From NCBI GenBank assembly GCA_041844335.1, contig JBGZAX010000018.1, forward strand, positions 1 to 37,524: DNA of 37,524 bases, read 5' to 3'. Numbering within the stretch: position 1 is the stretch's first letter; every line of letters begins with the position of its first letter. Positions 1-8,636 of the stretch are shown in pieces. The stretch is from CAUUFM01 sp041844335. GTDB lineage: Bacteria > Bacillota > Clostridia > Lachnospirales > Lachnospiraceae. The position numbers and the translations under genes are program-made. The notes under the pieces are model-generated. The model saw only the letters and a program-made list of their open reading frames with translations. It did no database searches and was not told where the DNA came from.

Positions 1-22
1 AATTTTTAAATGAGGTAACAGC

Positions 23-43
23 TTAATACTTTTATAGTATTAA
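23..43. repeat. 8-bp inverted repeat upstream of lactate permease
   Basis: TTAATACT (23-30) and AGTATTAA (36-43) are perfect reverse complements around a 5-nt loop, about 30 nt before the permease start. There is no T-tract on the + side, so a terminator for that strand is unlikely. It could be an operator or the end of an upstream - strand transcript. The promoter of the permease, if separate, is not visible in the 58 nt available. Confidence 0.4.
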
Positions 44-73
44 AATAAAAATTCAGAAATGGAGGGAATGCGT

Positions 74-1645
74 ATGTTAAACTTTATTTTGGCATTATTA
101 CCGATTATATTTTTGATAATAATGCTGAGTGTTGCTAAAAAGCCGGGGTATATAGCCTGTCCGATAGCATTGGCTATAGCTGCTGTTGAAGCATTAGCTA
201 TTTGGAAACAGCCTGCTATGGAGGTTCTTACCGGATTCTTTGAGGGTGCGGTGATGGCTGTTTGGCCTATATGTCTGGTTATAGTGGCAGCTATTTTCGT
301 GTATAATCTGGTGGTATACACAGGTTATATGGAAAAAATCAAGCTATTACTTATGTCCGTATCAAAAGATAAGAGAATATTAGCTCTTATGATAGCTTGG
401 GGTTTTGGTGGATTCATGGAGGGCATGGCGGGCTTCGGCACCGCAGTGGCTATACCGGCAGGTATTCTGGTAGCGGTAGGCTTTGATCCTCTATTTTCAG
501 CCATTATTTGTCTTGTGGCAAATACTACTGCAGTAGCTTTCGGCTCTGTAGGTATTCCTGCCGGAACGGCTATTCAGCTGACGGAAATAGATCCAAGAAT
601 AGCATCAGCTGCTATGGTTCTGCAAATGGCGATAATGAGTATAGTGGTTCCGTTCATACTGGTAGCTATGGTCGGAAAACAAAGCGGCAAGGGCTTTATG
701 GAGTCTTTTAAGGGCGTGGGAATCATTACCTTGATATCAGGAGTAGGTTTCTTAGTTCCTCAATATTTAGCTGCCAGATATATAGGACCTGAACTGGCAT
801 CTGTACTCGGTGCTATTGTCTGCATGATTTTAATAGTAACGGCTACCAGAATTTTCTCTGCTAATACATCAGGAGAGTTCGACATGGAAATGCAGGGAGA
901 TTCTTCGGATCAGAGCATAGATGGAAAAACCGCTCTGGTAGCAGGCAGCCCGTTTTTATTAGTTTTGGTATTGTTGGTTTTGACATCTACATTAGTACCC
1001 GCTATCCGGGGACCTCTATCCGCAGTTAAGACGGCGGTTAGAATATATACAGGGTTAAATGGAAAGGGAGAGCCTATAATGTACACCTTCTCCTGGATAG
1101 TTACCCCGGGTGTAATAATAATAGTGGCTGGTATAATCGGAGGTCTGATTCAAAAATGCAGTATAGGAAATATATTGGGTGTATTATTTAAATCATTTAA
1201 GCAGATGATAAAGACCATAATTACCATAATAGCTGTCATTTCTACAGCCAAGATAATGGGATATTCCGGAATGACACAGAACATAGCTGATTTCATGGTA
1301 AGCAGCACTGGAAGCTTTTATCCGTTCTTTGCACCGCTTATAGGAGCTATCGGAACATTTGTAACGGGAAGCTCCACATCCAGCAGTGTATTATTTGCAA
1401 AGCTGCAGCAGTCCGTTGCAACCGATATAGGAGTAGACCAGCTATGGCTGATAGCATCCAATACTGTAGGCTCTACAGCCGGAAAGATAATATCTCCTCA
1501 GAGTATAGCGGTGGCTACGGCTGCAGCTAATATTGTAGGTGAGGAAAGTAAAATATTAAATGCTGTAGTTAAATACTTCATTCTGTTCATTGTGGTGTAT
1601 GGTCTGGTGGTATATTTTGGAATAGGCGCACAGTTTGTTAAATAA
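74..1645 (+). CDS. lctP: L-lactate permease family transporter (LctP)
   Basis: Predicted secondary transporter for lactate or a related hydroxy-acid across the cytoplasmic membrane. The 523-aa protein is hydrophobic throughout, with about 12 or more membrane segments and the usual LctP length. Family-like stretches include the glycine-rich FGGFMEGMAGFGTAVAIPAG near residue 115 and a serine-rich GSSTSSSVLFAKLQQ near 440. I chose the ATG at 74 because GGAGGG (61-66) sits 7 nt before it; in-frame ATGs at 59 and 68 are badly placed relative to that site. The next gene (acyl-CoA dehydrogenase) is 168 nt downstream on the same strand with no terminator between, so a shared transcript is possible. 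Family assignment is firm. The actual substrate is inferred from the family only. Confidence 0.9.
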   Translation: MLNFILALLPIIFLIIMLSVAKKPGYIACPIALAIAAVEALAIWKQPAMEVLTGFFEGAVMAVWPICLVIVAAIFVYNLVVYTGYMEKIKLLLMSVSKDKRILALMIAWGFGGFMEGMAGFGTAVAIPAGILVAVGFDPLFSAIICLVANTTAVAFGSVGIPAGTAIQLTEIDPRIASAAMVLQMAIMSIVVPFILVAMVGKQSGKGFMESFKGVGIITLISGVGFLVPQYLAARYIGPELASVLGAIVCMILIVTATRIFSANTSGEFDMEMQGDSSDQSIDGKTALVAGSPFLLVLVLLVLTSTLVPAIRGPLSAVKTAVRIYTGLNGKGEPIMYTFSWIVTPGVIIIVAGIIGGLIQKCSIGNILGVLFKSFKQMIKTIITIIAVISTAKIMGYSGMTQNIADFMVSSTGSFYPFFAPLIGAIGTFVTGSSTSSSVLFAKLQQSVATDIGVDQLWLIASNTVGSTAGKIISPQSIAVATAAANIVGEESKILNAVVKYFILFIVVYGLVVYFGIGAQFVK

Positions 1646-1756
1646 TCTGAATAATATTTGATAAATTGGAATTTATTTTTGTTATTGCAATATGTTTTTG
1701 GGTTAAGCCTATTTTTACTATATTTATGTGTACAGCTTACGATGCTTAGGCATATT

Positions 1757-1780
1757 ATACTGCATATTATAAAGCAGTAT
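1757..1780. promoter_or_regulatory. Inverted repeat, possible operator before acyl-CoA dehydrogenase
   Basis: ATACTGC (1757-1763) and GCAGTAT (1774-1780) form a 7-bp dyad with a 10-nt AT-only spacer, 34 nt before the acyl-CoA dehydrogenase start. A TATACT hexamer (1756-1761) resembling a -10 box overlaps the left arm, but no good -35 box lies 17 nt upstream. The symmetry and position fit a repressor site, for example of the TetR type. This is inference; no regulator gene is in the window. Confidence 0.4.
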
Positions 1781-1813
1781 TTATATAATACTATTTTAAG
1801 GAGGAATTGAAAC

Positions 1814-2947
1814 ATGGCATATCTTATTTCCGATGAGGCGAAAGATTTATTGAGGGACATTAAAAAGTTCTGTGACAACGAAGTGAGGGAACAGGCAAAG
1901 GAATATGATAGGACAGGCGAGTGGCCGAAAGAAATCTATCAGAAGGCTATAGAACAGGGTTATACTTCATTAGAGGTTCCTGAAGCATATGGAGGAATGG
2001 GACTTTCAAGAGTTGATGTGGCTGCACTTATGGAAGAAATGGCAAAAGCTGATGCAGGCTTTGCAACAACTATTTCAGCCACCGGACTTGGAACAAAACC
2101 TGTACTTATTGCAGGTAGTGAAGAACAGAAAAAGAAAGCTTGTGATATAGTATTAAATGGCGGTTTTGCAGCATTTTGTTTAACAGAGCCCGGTGCAGGC
2201 TCCGATGCCAGCGCAGGAAAGACTACCGCTGTTAAAGAGGGAGACAGCTATGTATTAAACGGCAGAAAGTGTTTCATCACAAACGGTGCCGTAGCGGACT
2301 TTTACTGCATCACAGCCATGACAGATAAGAGTGCCGGTGCAAAGGGTATCTCTATGTTCTTCGTAGAAAAAGGAACACCTGGACTCAGTACAGGAAATCA
2401 TGAGGATAAGATGGGTATCAGAGGCTCCAACACCTGCGACGTGGTATTGGATAATTGTAAAATCCCTGCATCAAATCTCCTCGGAAAGGAAGGCGAAGGC
2501 TTTAAGATAGCCTTGCAGACCCTTGATCAGGCAAGAACATGGATGGGCTGCGTAGCTACAGGTATAGCTCAAAGAGCTATGGAAGAGGCTATAGCCTATA
2601 CAAAAGAAAGACAACAGTTCGGAAAGCCTATCATTAAAAATCAGGCTATGCTATTTAAAATAGCGGATATGGAAATTAAAATAGAAACAGCCCGTCAGAT
2701 GGTTGCTCATGCACTAACCAGAATGGATTTGGGAATGTCATACAGTATGGAATCCGCTATAGCTAAATGCTACGCTTCCGATATGGCTATGCAGGTAACC
2801 AGCGAAGCCATACAGGCATTTGGAGGATACGGCTATTCAAGAGAATATCCGGTAGAGAAACTGTTAAGAGACGCTAAAATATTCCAGATATTTGAAGGAA
2901 CTAATGAGATCTTAAGAATAGTTACAGGAAACAATATAACTGCATAA
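1814..2947 (+). CDS. Acyl-CoA dehydrogenase (butyryl-CoA dehydrogenase type)
   Basis: FAD flavoprotein that reduces an enoyl-CoA, or oxidises an acyl-CoA, with EtfAB as electron partner. At 377 aa it has normal family length. Visible motifs are the CLTEPGAGSDAS flavin/substrate signature near residue 130, the C-terminal QAFGGYGYSREYPVEK signature near 335, and IFEGTNEI near 360, whose glutamate sits at the catalytic-base position of short-chain acyl-CoA dehydrogenases. AAGGAGG (1798-1804) lies 9 nt before the ATG. etfB and etfA follow, the arrangement of Bcd-EtfAB electron-bifurcating complexes in butyrate-forming Clostridia and of acryloyl-CoA reductase in lactate-to-propionate fermenters. 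Sequence alone does not separate crotonyl-CoA from acryloyl-CoA as substrate. The neighbouring lactate permease makes the second option worth considering. Confidence 0.92.
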   Translation: MAYLISDEAKDLLRDIKKFCDNEVREQAKEYDRTGEWPKEIYQKAIEQGYTSLEVPEAYGGMGLSRVDVAALMEEMAKADAGFATTISATGLGTKPVLIAGSEEQKKKACDIVLNGGFAAFCLTEPGAGSDASAGKTTAVKEGDSYVLNGRKCFITNGAVADFYCITAMTDKSAGAKGISMFFVEKGTPGLSTGNHEDKMGIRGSNTCDVVLDNCKIPASNLLGKEGEGFKIALQTLDQARTWMGCVATGIAQRAMEEAIAYTKERQQFGKPIIKNQAMLFKIADMEIKIETARQMVAHALTRMDLGMSYSMESAIAKCYASDMAMQVTSEAIQAFGGYGYSREYPVEKLLRDAKIFQIFEGTNEILRIVTGNNITA

Positions 2948-3029
2948 TTTTCGGTATTTTTTTAGATACTTTAATACGAGGGTAGCTCAAATTCGACAAT
3001 ATATTAATGTTATTTATTGCTTGATTTGC

Positions 3030-3048
3030 AGCTGCTTTCGTAGCAGTT
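3030..3048 (+). other. Small hairpin between acyl-CoA dehydrogenase and etfB
   Basis: AGCTGCT (3030-3036) pairs with AGCAGTT (3042-3048), 7 bp with one G-U pair, around a TTCGT loop, 33 nt before etfB. No T-tract follows, so it is not an ordinary terminator. It may mark an mRNA processing or stabilising site that sets the ratio of dehydrogenase to Etf. Function is inferred. Confidence 0.3.
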
Positions 3049-3081
3049 TATAATTCACAATTAATTTATAAGGAGAAATGC

Positions 3082-3858
3082 ATGAACATATTAGTTTGTT
3101 TAAAGCAAGTGTTGGACGATTCTGTTTCTATCGGATATAATGAAGCTACAGGCAAATTTACACCGGATAATGTAGACAGTGTGGAAAACGCCTTTGATAC
3201 CTATGCTTTAGAAATGGCTACAAGACTTAAGGAATCGGTAGGGGATGCAAATATCACTCTGCTGTCAATAGGTACGGACGATGCAAAGGTGGCTCTGAAG
3301 AACGGTCTGGCAGTGGGAGGCGATGAGGCTACGGTTATAATCGCAAATAATTATGAAAATTCTACACCTTATGATATAGCAAATGCTATAGCCGAGGGTA
3401 TTAAGAAAATAGAAGAAAAAATCGGAAAGTTTGACATCATCTTCACCGGAAAAGAAACTACAGACACCACATCAGGACAAGTAGGCGTTATTATGTCCGA
3501 AATTCTGGACACCGGTGTAATCACAGATTTAGTTGATATTTCCGTGGCAGACGGAAAGGCTGTCGGAAAGCATGAAACCGAGACGGGATATGAGCTGATA
3601 GAGTCCGCTATGCCATGTGTTGTTACTGTAAGCAAGCCTGCATATGACCCCAGATATGCTACTATTAAAAGTAAGATGGCAGCCAGAAAAAAGACTATAG
3701 ATGAGATAAGTGACATTACAGTAAATGAGGGCACCATAGTTGTTAAAAAGACCTATGAGCGCCCTAAAAGGCAGGCGGGAATAAAGATAGCAGCTAAGCC
3801 GGCAGAGGAACAGGTGGCAGAATTAATGACAAAGCTGTCAGATGCAAAGGTATTATAG
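3082..3858 (+). CDS. etfB: Electron transfer flavoprotein, beta subunit
   Basis: Small subunit of the EtfAB heterodimer that carries electrons between NADH, ferredoxin and acyl-CoA dehydrogenase. The 258-aa protein begins with the typical MNILVCLKQVLDD and has GKETTDTTSGQVG near residue 121 (nucleotide-binding region) and PRYATIKSKMAARKK near 190, the recognition-loop area of EtfB. AAGGAG (3070-3075) precedes the ATG. The gene lies 134 nt after the acyl-CoA dehydrogenase and 15 nt before etfA, so co-transcription is very likely. Bifurcating behaviour is plausible for a clostridial Bcd-Etf set but cannot be proved by eye. Confidence 0.95.
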   Translation: MNILVCLKQVLDDSVSIGYNEATGKFTPDNVDSVENAFDTYALEMATRLKESVGDANITLLSIGTDDAKVALKNGLAVGGDEATVIIANNYENSTPYDIANAIAEGIKKIEEKIGKFDIIFTGKETTDTTSGQVGVIMSEILDTGVITDLVDISVADGKAVGKHETETGYELIESAMPCVVTVSKPAYDPRYATIKSKMAARKKTIDEISDITVNEGTIVVKKTYERPKRQAGIKIAAKPAEEQVAELMTKLSDAKVL

Positions 3859-3873
3859 GAGGAGGTAGAAATT

Positions 3874-4818
3874 ATGTTAATGGTTTATGTGCAATGTGAT
3901 AACAAGGCTCCTATAAATGCATCATTGGAGGCTTTAACAGAGGCTGTAGAATTATCAAAGGATAATGTAGCCGCAGTTTTAATAGGTGATTTTGACGAAA
4001 CCACCGAAAACATTTGTAAGGAATACGGTGCTTCGAAGATCATAGAGGTAGCTACAGATACCTATAATTTGAGGACAAACGGAAAGATACTGAAGGCATT
4101 GATAGAAAAATACACACCTAAGCTGGTACTGGCAGGCGGCACAGCCATGGCAAAGGATGTAATCGGATTTGCTTCTGCCGGAATGAAAGCTACTGCTCTG
4201 TCTAATGTAACCGCTATTAAGCTTAATGATGATATAGAATTTACCATAGCATTATATGGAGGCTCTATTTTAAGAGATGTTACTGTAAACAATGACAAGG
4301 TGAAATTTGCTATCCTAAGCAGCGGAGCCTTTAAGAAACTGCCTAATCCTGCAGCTAATACCGAAATAATAAAGGAAAATATAGAAGAAAAGGATTTAAA
4401 GACCGTTATAAAAGAGGCTGTTACTGAAATAGCTGAGAGTGTAAACTTGGAGGATGCTGAAAAGATAATAGCATGCGGTAGAGGAATGGATACAGATGAG
4501 GGTTATAAACTGGTAAAAGAACTTGCCGATACATTAGGAGCTGCCATCGGAGCTACCAGACCTGTAACGGAAAGCGGAAGAGTAACCAGAACTCAGCAGA
4601 TAGGTCAGTCAGGAAAGACTGTAGCACCTAAGCTGTACATAGGATGCGGTGTATCCGGTGCTACCCAGCATTTATCAGGTATACTGGGCTCCGAGTATAT
4701 TATAGCTATCAATAAAGATGAAGATGCAGCTATTTTCGATGTAGCCGATGTGGGAATAGTAGGAGATGCTATGGCTGTGTTGCCTTTATTTATAGAAGAA
4801 ATTAAAAAGCTGAAATAA
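3874..4818 (+). CDS. etfA: Electron transfer flavoprotein, alpha subunit
   Basis: Large subunit of EtfAB; its C-terminal domain binds the FAD that exchanges electrons with acyl-CoA dehydrogenase. The FAD-binding region is seen as GATRPVTESGRVTRTQQIGQ near residue 227, GKTVAPKLYIGCGVSGATQH near 250 and INKDEDAAIFDVADVGIVGD near 280. At 314 aa it has the simple form without the N-terminal ferredoxin domain found in some EtfA proteins. AGGAGG (3857-3862) overlaps the etfB stop, 11 nt before the start. Two hairpins with T-tracts follow the stop, so this is the last gene of the transcript. Confidence 0.95.
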   Translation: MLMVYVQCDNKAPINASLEALTEAVELSKDNVAAVLIGDFDETTENICKEYGASKIIEVATDTYNLRTNGKILKALIEKYTPKLVLAGGTAMAKDVIGFASAGMKATALSNVTAIKLNDDIEFTIALYGGSILRDVTVNNDKVKFAILSSGAFKKLPNPAANTEIIKENIEEKDLKTVIKEAVTEIAESVNLEDAEKIIACGRGMDTDEGYKLVKELADTLGAAIGATRPVTESGRVTRTQQIGQSGKTVAPKLYIGCGVSGATQHLSGILGSEYIIAINKDEDAAIFDVADVGIVGDAMAVLPLFIEEIKKLK

Positions 4819-4877
4819 TACTTAAATCTATAATGGTCTTGAGCTATCACATCCTGTGATGATTTCGGAGCAAACAC

Positions 4878-4918
4878 AAAAACAGCTTTAAGACATAGTC
4901 CGGGAGCTGTTTTTTTTT
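4878..4918 (+). terminator. Rho-independent terminator after etfA
   Basis: AAAAACAGCT (4878-4887) pairs with AGCTGTTTTT (4905-4914), and a run of nine T follows AGCTG. The other strand also ends in a T-rich stretch, so it could act in both directions for the convergent priA transcript. Confidence 0.85.
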
Positions 4919-4957
4919 ATAACTTTTAACCACAATAAAATTGTCAATTCAATCGGG

Positions 4958-4988
4958 GCACATCAACAATTATATTGATGTGCTTTTT
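4958..4988 (+). terminator. Second hairpin with T-tract in the etfA-priA gap
   Basis: GCACATCAA (4958-4966) and TTGATGTGC (4975-4983) form a perfect 9-bp stem with an 8-nt loop and are followed by TTTTT on the + strand. It looks like a back-up terminator 40 nt behind the first. The - strand lacks a T-run here. Confidence 0.7.
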
Positions 4989-5014
4989 CCAACCCCTCTC
5001 ATCTCATTATCTTT

Positions 5015-5084
5015 ATAGCCGTTCGACAAACAGTTCGTAAGTGACCGTCAACGGAATTTGTTTGTGGCATGCAGACATGGCTAT
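5015..5084. other. Gene-free stretch with nested inverted repeats
   Basis: Between the etfA terminators and the priA stop no gene is seen (gap 4819-5143). Two nested pairs occur: ATAGCC (5015-5020) with GGCTAT (5079-5084), and ACAAAC (5026-5031) with GTTTGT (5060-5065). CCGTT (5019-5023) with AACGG (5050-5054) is a competing pair. It may be the folded 3' end of the priA mRNA or a small remnant. No coding potential is apparent. Confidence 0.3.
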
Positions 5085-5143
5085 CTTAATTAAAGCATCG
5101 CTTACTGCTTGCTCTCATTAAATTCTACCCATCAGTATCCATA

Positions 5144-7180
5144 TTATATCGGTCTGTATTCAAACTGAATGTCGATATTGTCGTATCCTCTATTAATTTC
5201 AGCATAAGCCATTATTCTGTTGCGTAAAAAAATAACTCTGTCAAAGTCCCTATGCTTCACATAAATAAACCTGCGGTAAAGGTCATTTACCTTTGAAATC
5301 GGAGGAATAGAGGGTCCAATCACAAAAATATTATACTTTTTTGCCTCACTTAAAATAAACTGTTTCATAAAATCTGTTGCTCTTACCAAATGCTCCTCAT
5401 CCAAGCATTGCAGCACAATCAGCATAAAGTTTGCAAAAGGAGGATAGTTCATAAGCCGTCTGTAGTTTATTTCCTCCTCATAAAACCCCCTATAATCTCC
5501 GTTTTTAGCCATTTGTATACAAAAATGCTCAGGTCTGTAGGTCTGTAAAACCACCTCTCCTAAGCTATTGCCCCGACCTACTCTTCCCGATGCCTGCATA
5601 AGAATTTGGAAACAACGCTCAGATGCGGTATAAGATGAAATATTAAGAGCCAAATCAGCAAGTAAAATACCCATAAGCGTGACCCTCGGAAAATCGTGCC
5701 CCTTTACAATCATCTGCGTTCCTATTAAAATTTCCGCATCACCGCCGGCAAAGCTGTCCAAAATCTTATCCGTATCATACTTTCTCGATGTGGTATCAGC
5801 ATCCATTCTAAGCGCACGAGCTTTCGGAAAATACCTATGAATCTGCTCCTGCACCTGCTGCGTACCTGCATTCATACTACCTATATATCCTGAATTACAG
5901 CTTGGACAATTATGATAAGCAGGAACCTCGTATCCGCAATAGTGACATCTTAATTTTTCATCGAAATGAAGAGATAACGACACGTCACAATGCGGACACT
6001 TAATCACCTCTCCACAAGCCCTACAGGCATTAAAACCAAAATATCCTCTCCTGTTCAAAAACAGCATAATCTGCTCATTTTTCCTGAGCCTGTTGTCAAT
6101 AAGTCTTAGTAAATCCCTGCTGAAAATATCTCTATTTCCGCTCACAAGTTCCCTTTTCATATCAACAATATGAATTTTCGGCGGTTTAGCCGTTCCATAT
6201 CGGTTTTTAATTTCAAAAAGCGCATACTCATTATTTAAAGCCCTGTAAAAGCTTTCAACAGACGGTGTCGCGGATCCCAAAACAATAAGCGCATTATTCA
6301 TATCCGCTATCTTAATCGCCACCTCCTTTGCATTATACTTAGGAGACCTGTCACTATTATAGGAGTTTTCGTGTTCTTCATCAATAATAATAATCCCGAT
6401 ATTTGAAAAAGGCGTAAAAAGAGCCGTTCTCGGCCCTATCATAATATCTATCTCTCTATTTCTGGCCTTTTGTATCCTTTCATATCTTTCTCCCTTGGAA
6501 AGCTTTGAATGTATAAAGGTAGCTCTGTCCCCGAAGCTTTTTTCAAATCTTCTTATATTCTGCATAGTAAGAGATATCTCAGGGATCAACAAAACAGCCT
6601 GTTGTCCGTTATTTACAACACGTCTTATAAGTTCTATGTATACATTTGTTTTTCCTGAACCGGTAACACCGTAAATTAAAGAAATCGGTGTCTCATTTTT
6701 TAAAAGACTATTCTTAGAATACTCAAAAATCCCGTCAACTACACTTTTTTGCTCCGAATTTAAGATAAAATCCTCACAAGAACTGATCGTTTTCTTTTCC
6801 CTTTTTTTACGTGCCCTTACCCTTTCCTTACTGACCATTACCGTATTTATGGCACTTGATAAAGTAGAGCCGTATCTATCCTTAAGCCACACCGCAAGAT
6901 TTAAGGCTTTCTTCGAAATTTCAAGCTTCTTATCTGCGATGCTGTCAACATACTTAAGCTTTAATTCGTTAATATTTTTATTATTCAATCTCTTATCATT
7001 TTCGGAAATTTCCTTATCAAGTCCTATAATATAAGCCGTTTTAAGCTTGTTCCCATTACCGAAAGGCACATTCAAAGCCGTTCCTATGTCCACCTGCCCT
7101 ACAAGCTCATTAGGCAGTAGATAAAGAAACGGCTTATCCACCTGACTTGAGGTAATATCAAGAATTACCCAGACATACAT
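5144..7180 (-). CDS. priA: Primosomal protein N' (PriA helicase)
   Basis: Superfamily 2 3'-5' DNA helicase that restarts stalled replication forks by loading the replisome at branched DNA. The 678-aa protein has the N-terminal DNA-binding domain (YVWVILDITSSQVDKPFLY), Walker A GVTGSGKT at residues 171-178, a DEEH motif near 270, GSATPS near 305, and a cysteine cluster (CRACGEVIKCPHC, CHYCG, CPSC) near 385-430 that binds two zinc ions. It is somewhat shorter than the 732-aa E. coli protein but has all core motifs. Its start overlaps the end of murE by 23 nt, so translation is probably coupled; it is the last gene of its operon. Confidence 0.95.
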   Translation of the reverse strand: MYVWVILDITSSQVDKPFLYLLPNELVGQVDIGTALNVPFGNGNKLKTAYIIGLDKEISENDKRLNNKNINELKLKYVDSIADKKLEISKKALNLAVWLKDRYGSTLSSAINTVMVSKERVRARKKREKKTISSCEDFILNSEQKSVVDGIFEYSKNSLLKNETPISLIYGVTGSGKTNVYIELIRRVVNNGQQAVLLIPEISLTMQNIRRFEKSFGDRATFIHSKLSKGERYERIQKARNREIDIMIGPRTALFTPFSNIGIIIIDEEHENSYNSDRSPKYNAKEVAIKIADMNNALIVLGSATPSVESFYRALNNEYALFEIKNRYGTAKPPKIHIVDMKRELVSGNRDIFSRDLLRLIDNRLRKNEQIMLFLNRRGYFGFNACRACGEVIKCPHCDVSLSLHFDEKLRCHYCGYEVPAYHNCPSCNSGYIGSMNAGTQQVQEQIHRYFPKARALRMDADTTSRKYDTDKILDSFAGGDAEILIGTQMIVKGHDFPRVTLMGILLADLALNISSYTASERCFQILMQASGRVGRGNSLGEVVLQTYRPEHFCIQMAKNGDYRGFYEEEINYRRLMNYPPFANFMLIVLQCLDEEHLVRATDFMKQFILSEAKKYNIFVIGPSIPPISKVNDLYRRFIYVKHRDFDRVIFLRNRIMAYAEINRGYDNIDIQFEYRPI

Positions 7181-8636
7181 CTCTAAGCTCCGATATTATT
7201 ACCCTCTCGTCCATAGGGTATTTTACTCCCCTTATCTCCTGATAGGTTTCGTGTCCCTTGCCTGCAAGCAATACGATATCTCCCTTTTGTGCGTTATCAA
7301 GAGCATATTTTATAGCTTCTTTCCTATCCGTAATTCTCATAAATCCGCCTGTGGTCTTTTTAAGTCCCGCTATTATATCATCAATTATCGAATCCGGCTC
7401 CTCAAATCTGGGATTATCGGAGGTGACAATAGTAAGATCTGCAAGCTTTCCCGATACCTCTCCCATTAAAAAACGTCTGTCCCTTGATCTGTTTCCTCCA
7501 CAGCCGAAAAGGCAGATAAGCCTTGCAGGATTGTACTTTCTCAGTACCTTTAATGAGCTGTCAAGCGACATCGCATTATGTGCATAATCTATTAAAAGTA
7601 CAAATTTATCAGAATAATCAATCATTTCCATTCTGCCTGAAATCCTGATACTTTGCAATGCAGCAAAAACAACCTCATAGGACACATTATAGATATCACC
7701 AACGACAATAGATGCCAGTGCATTATGCACATTATGCTCTCCCGGTAATGATAATTCATAGGGTTTATCATTAGCTGTAAAATAAACACCAAGGCTGTCG
7801 TTTTTCCTTATTAGACTTATCTTATCAGCGATATAATCTGAGGGCTTTTTAGCACTGAAACTCAGCTTTTCAACCTCAATATCTCCGACCATTTTATCAA
7901 TCAAATCGGCATCCGCATTATACACAAGCTTTTTAGCCTGCTTTAAAAGACCTTTTTTGCAGTTAAAATAGTCGTCAAAATCCTTGTGCTCTCCATCTCC
8001 TATATGATCCTCCGAAATATTCGTAAAAATTGCAAGATCAAAGACAATGCCGTCACTTCTGTGCATTAAAAAGCTCTGAGAGGATACCTCCATTACCACG
8101 AATTCACAACCGTTTTTTTTCATACTGTACAGATATTTATGCAAATCATCAGCCTCCGGAGTGGTAAAATTCGAGGATATCTCATTATCACCATCATTTA
8201 CAAAAATCGTACCTATAAGACCTACCTTATGCCCTGCCTTACTTAAGACATCTCTTATCATAAAGGAGGTTGTAGTCTTACCCTTTGTTCCGACTATTGC
8301 TATTATTTTAAGATTTTCCGCCGGTTTTTCATAAAAATTGGCACTTACGTAGGGCATAACAGCTCTTGTATCTTTTACCTTTATAACGGCAATGTCATCA
8401 GTTAGGAGTTCTCCTAAGTCCCCTCTTACATCTTCTTCCACTATAAGTGCCGTCGCACCGTTTTCTATCGCGGATCTTGCGAATTTATGTCCGTCTACAT
8501 TAAGCCCCTTTATACAAAAAAACAGACCCTTATCCCTTATTTCCTTGGAATTTCTGCTGATATTGGTGATTTTTGTATCAATATCGCCATTTATAACGGT
8601 GTACTTCACACCCTCCAAAGCCTTAGATATTTTCAT
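7158..8636 (-). CDS. murE: UDP-MurNAc-tripeptide synthetase (MurE), meso-DAP type
   Basis: Cytoplasmic Mur ligase that adds the third amino acid to UDP-MurNAc-L-Ala-D-Glu using ATP. It has the P-loop GTKGKTTTS near residue 115, the central ligase domain, and TSDNPRFEEP near residue 400. DNPR is the motif that recognises meso-diaminopimelate, so a DAP-type peptidoglycan is expected. I chose the ATG at 8636 (MKISKAL, 492 aa) because it matches the usual family N-terminus. In-frame GTG (8657) and ATG (8648) lie upstream, and the only AAAGGA (8654-8649) overlaps them and is 12 nt from 8636. The start lies inside the end of queH, implying coupled translation. Confidence 0.93.
   Translation of the reverse strand: MKISKALEGVKYTVINGDIDTKITNISRNSKEIRDKGLFFCIKGLNVDGHKFARSAIENGATALIVEEDVRGDLGELLTDDIAVIKVKDTRAVMPYVSANFYEKPAENLKIIAIVGTKGKTTTSFMIRDVLSKAGHKVGLIGTIFVNDGDNEISSNFTTPEADDLHKYLYSMKKNGCEFVVMEVSSQSFLMHRSDGIVFDLAIFTNISEDHIGDGEHKDFDDYFNCKKGLLKQAKKLVYNADADLIDKMVGDIEVEKLSFSAKKPSDYIADKISLIRKNDSLGVYFTANDKPYELSLPGEHNVHNALASIVVGDIYNVSYEVVFAALQSIRISGRMEMIDYSDKFVLLIDYAHNAMSLDSSLKVLRKYNPARLICLFGCGGNRSRDRRFLMGEVSGKLADLTIVTSDNPRFEEPDSIIDDIIAGLKKTTGGFMRITDRKEAIKYALDNAQKGDIVLLAGKGHETYQEIRGVKYPMDERVIISELRDVCLGNS

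Noticed and set aside
1498..1878. 126-codon - strand frame across the lctP end and the acyl-CoA dehydrogenase start
   Set aside because: It overlaps two real genes and a likely control region, and its translation is low in complexity and lacks a ribosome site.
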